From contig CAMQGK010000058.1 of the NCBI GenBank assembly GCA_947000775.1, positions 2,610,001 to 2,674,000 of the forward strand: a DNA stretch of 64,000 nt, in the 5' to 3' direction. The stretch comes from Pterois miles (taxonomy: Eukaryota > Chordata > Actinopteri > Perciformes > Scorpaenidae). The notes below the pieces were generated by a model. That model worked only from the letters and a program-made list of their open reading frames with translations, had not been told where the DNA came from and did not search any database. Made by a program: the position numbers and the translations under genes. Below, piece after piece: positions 12,035 to 25,400 of this stretch. Each line of letters begins with the position of its first letter. Positions within the stretch are counted from its first letter, which is position 1.

Positions 12035-13110
12035 GTTTTTAGCCACACTAGCTGCATGGCTGTAGAAATGTCAGAGTTACTGTAGTCTGTTGGTCAGCTG
12101 GTCCACCACATTGGTCCAGACTAAAATATCCTCACAACTATTGGTTGGATTACAATGAAATGTAGGCCAGACATTTATGTTTCCCATCAGAATGAACTGT
12201 AATGACTCTGGTGATCCTCTGACTTTTCATCTAGCGCCATCATCAGGTCAAAAGTTGACCATTATTTTATTTTGGACCAAATACCTGCAGAACTAACTAC
12301 ATTCAGCTGTTGGTTGTGTTTGATGATAATTAAAATGTTAGCATGCTCACATGCTAAGCTAAGATGGTGAAACGATGGTGGTAAACATTATATGTGCTAA
12401 ACATCAGTATGTTAGTATTGTCCTTGTGAAAAGGTTAACATGCTGATGTTAGCATTTAGCTCAGAGCAGCGCTGTGCCTATGTACAGCGAGCTCCCAGGA
12501 AGAGCGCTGAGATTCGGTCGTTGATGCCAGTTTTCATAGAGGCCAAATGGTGGTACTACAACTCTGTGTCCGTCACATGACATAATTGGGCCCCAAAAAG
12601 ACTTTTTCCCCTTGACTTATATTGAGAAAGAGACATCTGTGACTCAGAGGATAATTTTTTTGATGTGAATCAACTTTCCCATACAAACACTCCAATCAAT
12701 CAATCAGGTCGTAAAGGTCATAAAATGCACTAATAGCTGAATCTGGAGATATTTCCCTTCCTCTGTTCATGTGAATGTGACCCAGACCCAGATCGCTGGA
12801 GCAAAGGCTGGGAGGCGGAGTTAGCCAGCCGTGATGACAGCGTGACAGGTGTGACTCCATGACCGAGCCATGTGACCAAGCGGACGTTACTATTCCATGA
12901 GCCCAATGGATGTGGAAGATTGCCTGAAAAATCTTGGTCCCCTTCCAGCCATTTTGGCTTTACGTGCCGCTGAGCAGCCCTCAGAGGAATGAACAGGGCC
13001 CCGTCTCCAACGCTGTATCCAGTTCTCTTTAAATATCCATGAAGTACAGCCTCACTGAGCTGCTAGCATGGCTGTAGTCTGTCGTCAAGACAGAGTTGTT
13101 ATTGAGTGAA
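12035..13110 (+). repeat. Teleost interspersed repeat split by a nested insertion
   Basis: The left part (12035-12488) has blocks typical of a common fish repeat: TTGGTCAGCTGGTCCACCAC, CTAGCGCCATCATCAGGTCA and TGTTAGCATTTAGCTCAGAG. It breaks at GTACAGC and resumes at 13044 with GTACAGCCTCACTGAGCTGC. The inserted DNA is listed separately. Confidence 0.75.
12489..13043 (+). mobile_element. Nested insertion with 7-bp target-site duplication
   Basis: A 555-bp segment interrupting the host repeat and flanked by GTACAGC on both sides (12482-12488 and 13044-13050). A 7-8 bp duplication suggests a hAT-type cut-and-paste element. It has no open frame of note. Related sequence lies at 1790-2130. The ends do not show obvious long terminal inverted repeats. 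Confidence 0.65.
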
Positions 13111-14610
13111 GACCAAGGCCCTTCTTAGACCTCAAGGATAATAGTCTGGAGTCTGGGAAATGCTTGACACAAACTAGCTCCTATGGCTTCCGACCGCTTC
13201 TGAAGACATCACTGTTTCCAACAGTTTTGTACAGACAAACTCAAAAAGCCTGCCAGCATGGTGAGATCACACACAACAACTGTTCAAATGAGAATAACGG
13301 TGCACACTTTTGTTGAATTTTTCCTCAAAGACGTTCACGGTGTTGCCCTCATTTGCACACACTCGTGTGAATGTGAAAAGGTGTGGCGTGATGTGGATTC
13401 AGATGCTGTTCATCAGCACTTCGTTGGAAGCATACAGACTCCTTTATTCCTTTTTCTCAGTGAATCAGAGGTCTGTTTCAGAAGTACTTTAACTGCCAAG
13501 TAAAAAAAACACAGTGACATCTGGTTAGGAGGTCTCTGTTGAATAAGACTCTCTATTTAGGAACTACACTTAATCCACTTTTCAGCTACTGTACCTATAT
13601 TCCTTAATGTGGTGTGCACCATGAGAAGGCCTTTCTTTCAATTCTCTTTCCAGCTTGCATGGTTTAAGGCAACGTATTAACCTGGATCAGGGGACAATTC
13701 ACAAAGATCAGCTTGTATGGACAACCATAGCCTCATTGATAGAAATTGCAGGTAGTGTTTCCTCATCCGTAAGTTGGACTCTCCGTATTTCCAAGTGCCT
13801 GTCACTGGTCATTTCCTCTATCCCAGTGGTGCTGGTTTCTGCACATGACCCCCGTCTTTGAAGCTAAGCATGGAATATCGTTTCCAACCAGCCCAAGAGG
13901 AGACCAAAAATGGTCCTTTGTAAAGGCTTCGCCTTGCTTCACTACTCACAGCTCAGTTCTTTCTATACCACATGGAGAAGAAAATGGTCATGGTGGGGAT
14001 GTTTTTATAGGAGTTCTTGTGCGGAGCTAAACCTGCTTTTCTTATTTCTTAAAAAAAATAAAATTAAGATATAAGCATTTGGGAACAACAATAAATAACC
14101 CTTTTAACAGTGAGAACATCCAACATATACAAACTATTCCTCTTATTAGTTTTAGTAGATGCCGTTCCCATTCATGCTCACAACCACAGAATGAGTTACT
14201 GCCTGATCTCCCATTAATCACACAGGAGGAAGTCTGTCAGTGGGACGGATCTTCACCAGATGTGTGGAAGACATTAGGAGCTGACTCAAAACCACTGTCG
14301 ACATCAGGAAGAGCCCAGCATGTACAGTATATCAGTTACTGACGTTAGGCCTCTAACGTCTTGGACGAGATCAAGAAGACCTTCTTTGTGTGTGGATAAG
14401 CTTGGTAATTTCCATTGAGTCATCAGCAGTAAAATGAACTATTCATAGTGCTAAACGTTACACATCCCATCTGTTTACCATGACTTTTACAACTATGAAT
14501 GCTTGAAAAGATGGACTGAGTTTTGGTGAGTTGATCCTGAGCTGGCTGTCGTTAACCAGCTGTTGGGGAGTTTTATCTAAAGATAACTGTAGCAACAAAC
14601 AGAGACGTGG
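13110..14610. other. No gene recognised
   Basis: Several frames of 60-87 codons cross this stretch on the plus strand, but none shows a recognisable domain, splice pattern or codon signature. I see only unique-looking non-coding DNA. Confidence 0.5.
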
Positions 14611-14612
14611 TC

Positions 14613-14614
14613 AT

Positions 14615-14645
<31 letters not shown>

Positions 14646-14646
14646 G
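14613..14646. repeat. Poly(T) tract
   Basis: A run of about 27 T, directly upstream of the LINE fragment at 14647. Confidence 0.9.
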
Positions 14647-14812
14647 AGGAACAACAGCCCCTTATTACTAACACGGCCATCCACAATGAGCTCAGATATG
14701 TTGTTCCTGAGTACAAATACATGGGAGCAGTACTGGATAACAAGATGTGTTCTGAGTCAAATACTGATGCTGTCTACGAAGAGGTCCAACAGTGTTTGAA
14801 TAGCTCTTAGAA
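14647..14812 (+). pseudogene. LINE reverse-transcriptase scrap
   Basis: The plus frame reads VPEYKYMGAVLDNKMCSESN, then TDAVYEEVQQCLNSS and a stop. The (E/Q)YKYLGxxLDxxL..xxNTDA.xKKxQQR pattern is characteristic of the C-terminal part of fish LINE reverse transcriptases. Only about 50 codons survive. Confidence 0.6.
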
Positions 14813-15079
14813 CAATGGAAAGTGACTAATACTACTCCTCCACATGTTACAGCTGTGGGAACTATTATATGACCAACTTAAAAAAAAAAAATAGTCCATT
14901 ATTAAAGATTAAAGCAGTGGTTCCCAACCTATTTAACATCTGACCAGAGTCTGGAGTTGTTAGCAGTTCCACTAATGAGAGATTCCCCTTTAAACCTCCT
15001 ACATGGTTTTATTTAAACAGCTGTTTTAGGCCTAAAGAGGTAAAAGTGTCCAATAACCATTATAGTTATATTATAGTTC

Positions 15080-15254
15080 TATTCTTCTTCATCATCTTCA
15101 TCATCTTCTTCTTCTTCATCTTCTTCATCTTCTTCTTCTTCTTCTTCTTCTTCTTCTTCTTCTTCTTCTTCTTCTTCACTGTCTTAGTTGTCTTCTTTGT
15201 CTTCTTCTTCTTCTTTTTCATTTTTGTCTTCGTCGTCTTTTTCTTCTTCTTCCC
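15080..15254. repeat. TTC-rich polypyrimidine microsatellite
   Basis: About 170 bases of (CTT)n with ATC variants; the plus strand is almost pure pyrimidine, with a break at ACTGTCTTAGTTG (15178-15190). Phe-only and Lys-only frames across it are artefacts. 15255-17990 beyond it shows no recognisable gene. Confidence 0.95.
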
Positions 15255-17996
15255 TTCACCATAAGTCATGTCACAACCTCAGATTTATCTTGGGACACCC
15301 TAAAGGGAACTAGTGGATTAAACTGTAAAGTAGTTAACATACTACATACCTTCTTCAACAGAACAAATACTTTTTCTTTTTGAAACTTTGAAGTATTTGA
15401 TTTTGCTTAAGTGGGACCTTTTTACTTAATTAATGAATTGCATATTTTTCCATTGATATATGGGTATTTTTACTAAAAGATCTGGTTACTTACTCCACCA
15501 CCGTGGTCTCTTTTTTTTTTGCTATATTTAAATGAATTTGTTCTTTCTGGCTGTGCTGAGGCTGGTTTGGTTGCCTTAGTCTGGTAAAAACAGGCCAGTT
15601 AAATTGGTCAAAGGTGATCTGCGCAGCATGACCAGCTTAAGGACATTTACAGTAGAAAAGTGGTCAGCGTGGAGCAGCTGGTTCTTAACTTGAGCTCCTT
15701 TTATCAGGACACTGCAGGAGGAAACAAAGATCATTTATTTAGCACTGAAAGGCTGAATCTGTACATAATACAGCAACACTCTGTGAATCATCAGGTGTGT
15801 GATATGTGATGCGTCTTGTTTAATCATTAATAAGGGCTATAACTTTTGTTTTTTCTTTTCTTCTTCTCACCTTCATTTTTTCCAGAGGAGAGGGAATCCA
15901 GCACAGGTAATATCTGGACAGAATTTTAGTTTAAAACATAAATATAATCAATTACCATTATCAGCAGACGTTTATGTACTGTGTTGCAGAGATATCTACT
16001 GAATGAGCGTGCTAACCAGCTAGCCCCGGCCTGCCCTGTCTTATCATACAGCTTGTTCCAGCGTCCAGTCTGTCCTCAGTCCAACATGAGAGGATAAAGA
16101 AGTAGAGCTGCCCCGACGGCTGGTCAGTCACATTGAAGGTACCGAGTCTGTGTATGTTTGGGTAGCTTTTTTATTGGATTCAATCCAAAGTGTCAGGAAG
16201 GAGAAAATGACAAAGACGATGATTTTCATTTTGTCCTCCCTGCCACGAGAAGACCACTTCGCCAGGAGAGGCCCTCCGCTAAACGAAGGGCCATCTCTGC
16301 CGCAAGCTTGTGCATGTGGCCAGACATGACACATTTCACCTTCAACAGTGTCTCTGATCTATTCAAGTGTTCCAGGAGCCTGAAACTGAAGCAGCTAAAG
16401 GGAATTCAGCCATCATTCATTTGACGTTTTATCCTGTGCTTTTCTTACTGTGACATGTTGAAATGACAAAACGCTGGCATGCTGCTGCTTTGTGTGGATG
16501 CATTGGCATTGTGCGCCCCCATGTGGTAAAACTGTGTGACTCAAAGTGTTGTAGTAATTTTCATCTTGCAGCAGATGTGGAAATATTCACATTCACAAAA
16601 TTGATGAACATTGCACTTCTTTGCATAGAGGGCATCTTAAAACCTTTAATAAAAGAAAAGTAAATACAAATATGGAACAAATTTCCAGTAGTACAAAGAG
16701 TTCACTAACACACAAGTTACTATCCACACGATGTAGCAGAGAGAACAACAAGCAGATTGCAGTTTGATGTCATTGCTACAGATGAAAGCTCTTCATCTTA
16801 ATCTCAACATGGGCTTTAGAGAGATCCATAAACAGAGAAATAGATATGTAAATAAATCAAACTGTTTCAGTTTGACTGTTCTGAAGTGTTATTTGAAATA
16901 CATACATCACATTGACATATTGTTTATTCTGTTGCAATAACAGTGAGGCAGTGTGGCATTTCCTACAAGTCAATATCGCTGATACAGCATAACATCAACC
17001 GGCTCAAATGTGATGTGGTTCCCCAGCTGGAGTTGAGAGAAGCTTCTGTCAGATCCATTCAACAGATCAAGCTACAGACACATGTATGTATGCCTTTATA
17101 TGACATTCAGCAGATGGGAATGAAATGTGAAGCCCTTTTGTTATGTTCACCAGCTATGAATAATAAATAAGCCCCAGCCCACATCAGGTAACACATTTTA
17201 CAAGAGCAAAGATTAACATCCATACAGTGCTGCTCGGCTGCGTCTATGAGCCCGAAGCAGCACATTGGGCCCAACAAATGTAGCAGCTAATTTATTTGAG
17301 GCCACAGTCATACATGCAAAATGTAGTCTACATAATGTGTACAATGTATTCCAAAGAGGAAAGAAAGGAGGACACGTTTCTGGAATAACAAGAGAGCAAA
17401 AGTTGACCATTTCTGCTGAAAGAGCCAGAAACGCATAAGCTACAACCTACTGAGGTCAGACAGCAGATACATCTTCTTCTTTTTTTGACAAACAAACCAA
17501 ATCATGCTTTTAAACTTTCTCAACATAGAGTTTAATCTTCAATAAATACTATATATTATCATAATTACCATCTCCGCCTGGGGGATCATGAGATGGGTCG
17601 CGCGAGTGTGCATCTTTGTGTCTGTCCACGGCTAATCTCACTGCAAACTGCATCATATTTATGGCTGTATGCTCAAGAACCTCTTGTGGTTGCAGTGACT
17701 CACTTTCAAAACACCTTGTATTGCCTGTTTGATACTGCCATTGATTGACTGCTGACGTGCTACTCTTAACCAGCTCCCAGCCAGCAGGGGCTGCAAGTGA
17801 CCACCCAGTTGAGTGCATTACTCTACTCTATTCAGCTGCTACTCTGCACCCAGAGACACAGTGGGGTGGAAACAGTTTGCTCACTTTCGTTGCTCTGGAT
17901 GATGTGTTTGGCTATCAGCTAACAGCTAATGGAACCACCGGTACATACAATGCTGAGTATCTCCAAGCTGCTGCTTTGCAGACAGAGATATAGTTG

Positions 17997-18011
17997 CGGG
18001 GGGGGGGGGGT
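17997..18011. repeat. Poly(G) run
   Basis: About 13 consecutive G. The neighbouring 18.0-20.9 kb shows no convincing coding content. Confidence 0.85.
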
Positions 18012-20354
18012 GCAGATTCCTCAGTAGGTTCGAAGCCTAAATAAAGGTTTCAGATGGCGCTTATGCCCGTTATGCTACATGTGCACCAGATCCGGTGTGA
18101 CAGTTCGGGAACATGCTGCTCCACTCTACTGGCTGTTTAAGTGTTGACGGATCCCGTCATGGAATACACCTGATTGGTCCCTGCTTCTCTGCTCACAGTT
18201 TCAAACAGGGAACAACATGGCGGCCTGCTCGTAAACTTTCTGTTATTCCATCTAAACATTCCACCACAATCTCCCCCTGAAAACTTTGAAGTGAACTAGT
18301 CTATGCCACTGGTGAATCCTGTTTCATCTTAGAACTACATTGCCTGGTTTCACAGCTTGGTCCAAGTTTAGTGAGCCGTGGACGGGCTCATCTGCATAAA
18401 GTTGAGATTTTTCAGCCTTATGCAAATACAGGTCCTCTTCAACTCACTGCAATACTCCCATCATGCACTGGGCGACTGTAAATATGCACGCAGCTGAGAC
18501 GCCGGTGCAGACATCTGCATAGATTACAATGGCAGCATATCTGTTATGTGAAACGTGAGTGAGAACCACATCCGATACACCTGCGGTCTAGACGGGGGGT
18601 TCGACAGTATTGGGTTGTATTCATTCGATCAAACACTACGGCGTTGGCCGTTGCTGGCGGAGATCTGCACCTTTCTAGTTCAGATATGTTTTAACTTTTT
18701 CACAGCACACACCTCATCAAACTCAAGAACACCATAAAAGTTTGTACCAAAATTACATCACACACTCATATGTTATATATATATTGATCATAAAATGATA
18801 AAAAATAAAATGCTGGTCTACAAAATGAACCAGTGTTTATATATGTATTTGTTTTCCTACTGAAACATCTCGTGCACAGAGAGCTTTCAGTATTAGTTGA
18901 GAGGTTTAAAAACAGGCTGGATGTGTTTGGATGAAGATGCCCAAAGCTGGATGTTAATGATGTTCTGACCTCACTGATTCTGTGATCATATAAAGAAAAG
19001 CTATAACATTCACTAGTTTTATGTATGCAAAGGGAAACATTCTTAGTCACTTAGATTTCAACACATCAAAGGTTCAAAAAAATGGTGGGACAACAATAAA
19101 AAACAAATCAAAAATACACTGCACAAAATTAAAAGTTTCACATTTTGGTAGGTTTGAACTCACAGGAAAGCACATCCACAACTAAGTGGGCTCAAGGAAC
19201 ATAAAAAAGGTACAGGCACTTCTTTTTCTGTAAAAAGTAGGTCAGTTCAAAGCTGTAAGGAACGGCAAAAATAGGAAAATATTACAATAATATTAACCAT
19301 TTCCTCTTTTAATACCTCAGCTCTGCCTCCATCCGGAGGCCTTCACATCTCAGTTCCAGCCTCCACATGTCTGCGTGTCTAAGCACGGCCAGAGGCTTAC
19401 ACCCATATGGAAATATAACTCAGTGTCTTCACAGAGGGTTCCACATCCCTTTCTGCATTTAGTAACATGACAAACTGAATACCCACACACTAATTATGCA
19501 CTTACAGTACATTCAAATGTCAAAGCTGAAATGCGGTATGGTGACGAGGTACCTTAGTAGGAGGGGTTTTCATCACTCCGAATATGTCTCTCCAATTGAA
19601 ATGACTGTCTGTGATTCATCCAGTGATTATCTGCCTCACAGATTTCAGTGCATGTCACAACAAAAACATGAAAAACTGGGAACTGTAACAAAAGGTTCTT
19701 GTGAGGACTAATCTACGGAAACACAATCGTTTTTCTTGCTGCAGCGTTTTTATGCACTTTCAGCCTCCGCCCAGCAGCTGGGTGTGGACCTCAGGATAGC
19801 AAAATACCAGGTCTTTAACCAAATTACCAACAGACCCACACTGCCATTTGTATGACCCCATCCTCTTACTACTGGGACACAAAAATGTTTGCACATTACG
19901 AATATGCTTGGAGACGCCCACACTCCTTTGTGAAGACACAGCAGTGGACATATTTTTGATATACCTCTCACGTAGGTACGTACAAAGTAACTGCACAGGT
20001 ATAGTCAATACTCCATTTTGGCCATTTCAATATTTGTACATATGCATGTTATTAAATATCATGAATTGCTCTAACAGAGTGAAACAGATTACATCCTTAA
20101 AATGGTCAAAGAAGGTGTAAATATGCAGACAACAAATATTGAAAAAAGCCAAAGTTTAATATCAAAAGATATTTATTGGATCTATCAGACCTTGTACGCA
20201 AATATATGTTTTATTTTTCATAAAATATGTCCTATTTCCATTTGGGAAAATCAGTTCAACGACCATCACCGTCCTGGACAAACAGCCCAGAAACTGTTGT
20301 AAACTAAGGTGCATCGTCCACAGAGCCAGCATGCAAACTAACAGCAAAGAAATG

Positions 20355-20355
20355 G

Positions 20356-20396
<41 letters not shown>
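20355..20396. repeat. (CA)n microsatellite
   Basis: About 20 AC dinucleotides without interruption. Confidence 0.95.
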
Positions 20397-20397
<1 letters not shown>

Positions 20398-20763
20398 TAC
20401 TGCACTCAGAATTCATGGAATTCAAGCAATGTCGATCACCACAAATGATTAGCATTGAACACAGGACTTGAGAGTTGGAGGCATAGATGTTCAGAAACAG
20501 TAAACAAGTCCAACTGCACTACAGTGTGTGTGCAGAGCTGAGCGACACTCTGAAGGCTACATGGGCGTCTCACACTGTTACTGGAACTCCATGTTGAAAA
20601 TGTAAAATACACAATAAAAAAAAAACGCAAACGGAGAGCACAAACGCCTAGACCTGCTTGATCTATCACTGTGGTTGTAGGTGGTTTAATCTACATAGCA
20701 ACGGTGTCACTGCTCTGAAGGCTCAATATGTTCAGTTTGTCATTTAAAAACAAAATCTGGAAA

Positions 20764-20769
20764 TTTATT
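20764..20769 (-). terminator. Candidate poly(A) signal for traf2
   Basis: TTTATT on the plus strand reads AATAAA on the minus strand, 1.7 kb past the traf2 stop codon. Others lie at 20210-20215 and 20172-20177. Which one is used cannot be decided by reading; no strong GU-rich element stands out. Confidence 0.25.
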
Positions 20770-20984
20770 GGTGTTTGAAATTTCAAACTTTAACAATACA
20801 AAAATACAATACAAAAACCCAGGTGAAAATCAGATAACAAAAATACTGTTTGCATCACAAGCACTTTGTAGTTTAACAGCTGCACTATCAATATTCGTAT
20901 GTTAACAGTGGGCCAAATGACCACTAGTATGAAAGAGGTCAGCCACAGTGACATACCTAGAGAGAATTATAACCCAGCTCTGCA

Positions 20985-21360
20985 GCTCCCCTCAGCTCTT
21001 CACACTTTAGCGTCTTTTAGCTCATCGTCTTCATTGTTCTCATCCAGCTGTTAGCAGCAGCCTGCAGCTGTTTCTACTGAAAAAGCTCCGATAAGCCCAC
21101 GTTACACTACCTGCAGACAGATCAAATTAGAGACTAGCTGGTGAACATAGTAAAGCATCTTGCAAACTGACGAGCCAGATATTTCCCTCAGGAGTTGGTG
21201 GAGACCAAAACAGAACTAAAAGGAGTTTATATTGGACTTTAACTCATCGCGACCCCTAACGAATGCTTATGTTACTCTGTGTCGACTGGATGTGCAAATA
21301 AGGAATAGTTTGCTAACATGTTAGCCAAATCAACTTCTCAAGGCCATAATATGTCAAAGG
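20985..21360 (+). repeat. Dispersed repeat, copy 1 of 3
   Basis: Shares the order 'AGCAGC...CAGCTG', 'GAGACTAGCTGGTGAACATAG', 'GGAGACCAAAACAGA', 'GAATGCTTATGTTACTCTGTG' and 'ATAGTTTGCTAACA' with 48660-48920 (+). Part of the same order is seen reversed at 62020-62180 (-). Family not named; non-coding. Confidence 0.5.
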
Positions 21361-22484
21361 TGTCATTTTTAGCTTGTCTCGAGTTATGGTAGTTATGCTA
21401 GCTACTAGTTAAGGCCCAATTATTTTTGAGCATTGCTAGCAGCTAGTAGCAATGACTGTTTTTGAGGACCTTATTTGCTTGCAGAAGGAAATTCAACAAT
21501 GTGTGAATGTGATTGGGCATGAAACCCATGTAAAATCTTGTAACATAGGTGAGGAGCCTCATCTATGGTACAAGAAGCCATAAGGATGATCAGTGGAGAT
21601 GAGACAAAATAGCCATGTTTCCATTCACATAGTTTTATCAGAAAAGCTAACATTTAACTCACATGACTGATCAGCTGTTTCCGCTGTGTCTTCCCGATTA
21701 TATATTTATATTGTCTTCATCTCCAGACAGCATGAAACGTGGCTAAAACCAGCTGGCATGAAATAATTATTAATACCTATTAAAACTTGCCCAATTGAAA
21801 CAAATTCTTGAAGACCTCTCTCCGTTTTTCTCTCGTTCATGGTCAGATGGCCAAGGAGACGTGTTTGGCTTCTGGTTTGCGACCTCTTCTTCTTCAGCCA
21901 TGCACAGCTTGTAACGCCAGCTTCGGACAAAACTACACAGCCTAGTTTATTTGTTCCAGTTGATGGAAATGTGCCTACCGGTAATTTGCATTTCTTTTTG
22001 GCGACATTTCAAATATTCTCTTAACATTTGCCTGACAACTGAATGGAAACATGGTTAATGTGACCTTAGTTGTCTACTTTCACAAGCATAATATTCTACT
22101 CAAGAATGCGTCAATCAGTTCAAATACCATTTGAGGGTCTTCTGCAGGGCGGGAAATTAACACCTGTCATCGGGCAAATACTGGCATCTATGCTGTGTTG
22201 AGTCCTCCAGTCACTTTGGTAGGTAATCAAAGTTAAATAAAAACTCAGTTTGATTGGTAAACTAGTTACAGTGGCTTACAAAGATTTTAACACCAACAGC
22301 CACTGGCCAAAAGAAAAGTTAGCTTCCTGTTCTGGTCATGTGTATTGCCGCTAACAATCCAAAATCAAAAGAACTAGACAGACCCCGAAGACAAATGCCA
22401 GTTACTGGTGACTGAAAAACCTGTCGATTCAAACAGGTTAGTAGCAAGAAAAGGCAGGGTTGGATTTATCCCCTCATCCTTTAC

Positions 22485-25400
22485 CTAGAGCCCAGTGAGG
22501 TCTACAATGGCCTTGATGAAGATGGTGTCATCTCGTATGTAGGAGTTCTTAGAGTCCAGTTTGGAGAGTGGACAGAAGAGCGGGCAGCCGCTGGCGATGT
22601 TCATATCGCTGACGGGCCTCTGGAAGGACGAGGAGGAGATGTCGGGCCGGAAGGCATCGATGATGTGCTCCCTGTTGTTCTGGTCCAGTAGCATGAGGGT
22701 GACCTGGGTACAGATGTTAGGAGTCCAGTCTTACATCTGCTCTGATGGAAAACCTGCAGCAGCTCTAGTCTACAGCATGACGACACTTTAAGGTGCTAGA
22801 ATATGATTAACGATGTATTCCCATAAATAAAAACATATTGGTGCAATAACACACTAAATCTGAGGCAAAATATACAAATAACATCAAAACAACTGTTTCA
22901 GTGAGCTTTACAGGTGCTGGGTGGTACCACTTTGAACCTTGGACCGAGCCTGACCAACTGTTTACGACTTTCTGTATTTATGCTAATCTAGGCTGACAGG
23001 GGTTAGCCTGACTGCAGCTCTGTGCTCTAAAGTCACAGCGAATGGCAGCTACGGCATGTTTAGCTTGTGGGCAGGGTTAAGCTATGTATGTTTACATATA
23101 GTATATGCAGCATTTCAAAATAATATATTAATGAATTACAATGATTGATGCATTGACAGTTCATGCTCCAGGTAAAGGTGGAGCAAATTTTAATAATTTA
23201 TAAACTGCTGGGTAGCTTGTGAATTCCTCCCTGGGATCAATAAAACTATAATAATCACTCATAATGTATTTGTTGATTATACCATATTTTGTATTATTAA
23301 TCTCAAACTGCAAAGTAACTATACAGTATATGCACAGTATACTGTACATACACACACTAGTGCGGTCAGAGTTAACGTGATAATAACGTTAATGCAATGT
23401 AAATTCAATTTAACACCACTAATTTCTTTAACTCATTAACCACTTTACAATTTGTTTACAAGACTTTTTAATTGTACCTTGTAGTAGGCTCAGTTTTAAA
23501 GCTAGTGAAGATATACATACATATATACACATTGTTCAAAATACTTCCCATTGTGGTGTTATTGGAGACCCTACCTTCTGATTAAAAGGCCACTTGAGGA
23601 GTGCGTCGCTGTGCCCTCTCATCACCACAAAGAACAGAGACAAGTGGGTGCCACGGCCCGTCCCGTCGCCATTCAGGTAGATCCGCAGGCACATCTTGTA
23701 GCCGTATTTACTGGTATAAAAGGCTGGAAAACATAATGCACCAATAAAGTGTAATGATGAATGAAGTGTTAATCATTAAATCAGACAGGTGCCTCATCAT
23801 TGTCTGGATTGTAACTCAAAAGTTAGTCCTGATATGAAGCTGTTACCAGGAGAGAACATGGCAGGGGCGCGGCCAGCCACGGCATCCTGCCTCTTCTTGG
23901 TGAAATCCGAGATCTTCCAGACAAAGATACCGTCGTATGTGGCTGCAGACATCTCCCTCATTTTCCCCTCCATCTCCACGATGGACAGGTCCCTCAGACT
24001 CACCGTCCTCTCAAGTTGACGAACCTGCAGCACAGTAACACATTAACAAGACAGTTTACTTACCTTAACAATCGGAGACTTCGGTGAGACCAAGACCAAG
24101 ACAGAGTGCTGTAGTGTATTGTGACGAATGTGATGAGCAAAAACCTGATCAAGCTTATAGCAAGGACCCTTTTTAAGGATGATCTGAGCATGAAGTGACT
24201 CTTTCAAATTATCATTTAATTTCTGTTGCCTTCACAGTCTAATTTCTCTTTGGGATCGTTAATATTTCAACTTCATCTGGTGGAAATCACAGCGGGACTG
24301 CAGAGGTCATGTGTTCATTTTGTCACCTTGTTGTTGAGGATCTCAATCTTGTCCTGGTCCAGTCGGTGTTGGCGGTTATAGGCCTCCATGGTGGTGCAGG
24401 AGCGCTCCATCTCTCGGTTGAGGACGCAGACAATGTTCTCGAAGGTGCTCACTTTGAGCTCCAGCTCCTGGCAGCGTCGGCTCAGCTCAGCCACCTTGGT
24501 CTTTTCGCTCTGGAGCTGCAGCTCCAGGGCGGCGCCCATGGCGCTGGGCAGCGGGGTGAAGGAAGTGGCCAGGGTCGGGGCGCACGCACCCTGCACGGAA
24601 GCCGCACCGCCCCCACCCAGCTGGCTCATCTTCAGCTCCAGGTCCCTCAGGGACTGGTGGAGCTCTTGCAGCTTGTGGCTGGCCACCTCCAGGCTCTGGG
24701 GCTGCAGGCTCTCCAGGCTCACCTTGATGCCCATGATGAAATGCAGGAGCAGGTTGAGGTGTTCATATGAACACTGTCGCTCATGGTCATGGATCTTCTC
24801 TTTCTCCACCTCCACTCAAAGAAAGATACAAGCAGAAACACATTAAGAACACAAACAGCCGTCCTCAATCATTACATGAAGGCAGAAATGAGCTTTCATG
24901 ATGTTATGTGAAACTGTGCCACAGAAGAAGAAACAAGTAAAAGCATACAGCAAATAAATAATGGTGCTAATAATGGAAATATACACTACACAAAGTATTC
25001 ATCGTTTTCATTCTTTATCATTTCAACACATTGACACTAAACAACAGAAAAAATGCATCGTCAAAGTTTACACACCCTTTACTATGACATATTTTTGGAA
25101 GTCAAATGTTAAGTATTACATTTGAATAGACCGTAATGTGTGTAATGATGGTGTGCACTTGACGTTATGTTAAATACACCTGATTAGTTAGTGTTTGAAC
25201 GAGTATTTAGATCAGATCCTGATGGGCAGGTTGGCTCCTTGCATGGCAGCCTCTGTCATCAGTGTGTGAATGTGTGAGAGTGAATGGCTGAATGCTGACA
25301 TGCAGTGTAAAGAGCTTTGAGTGTTTGGATGACTAAAAATGTGACATAGAAATTCAAGTCCATTTCCTATTTGTACAATCTGAAATTACTTGGATGTGGT

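Noticed and set aside
15046..15269. Phe-rich (+) and Lys-rich (-) frames
   Set aside because: Pure translation of the TTC microsatellite.
24309..24846. Two plus-strand frames of about 150 codons
   Set aside because: They are antisense shadows of the traf2 coiled-coil exon, whose minus-strand translation matches TRAF2.
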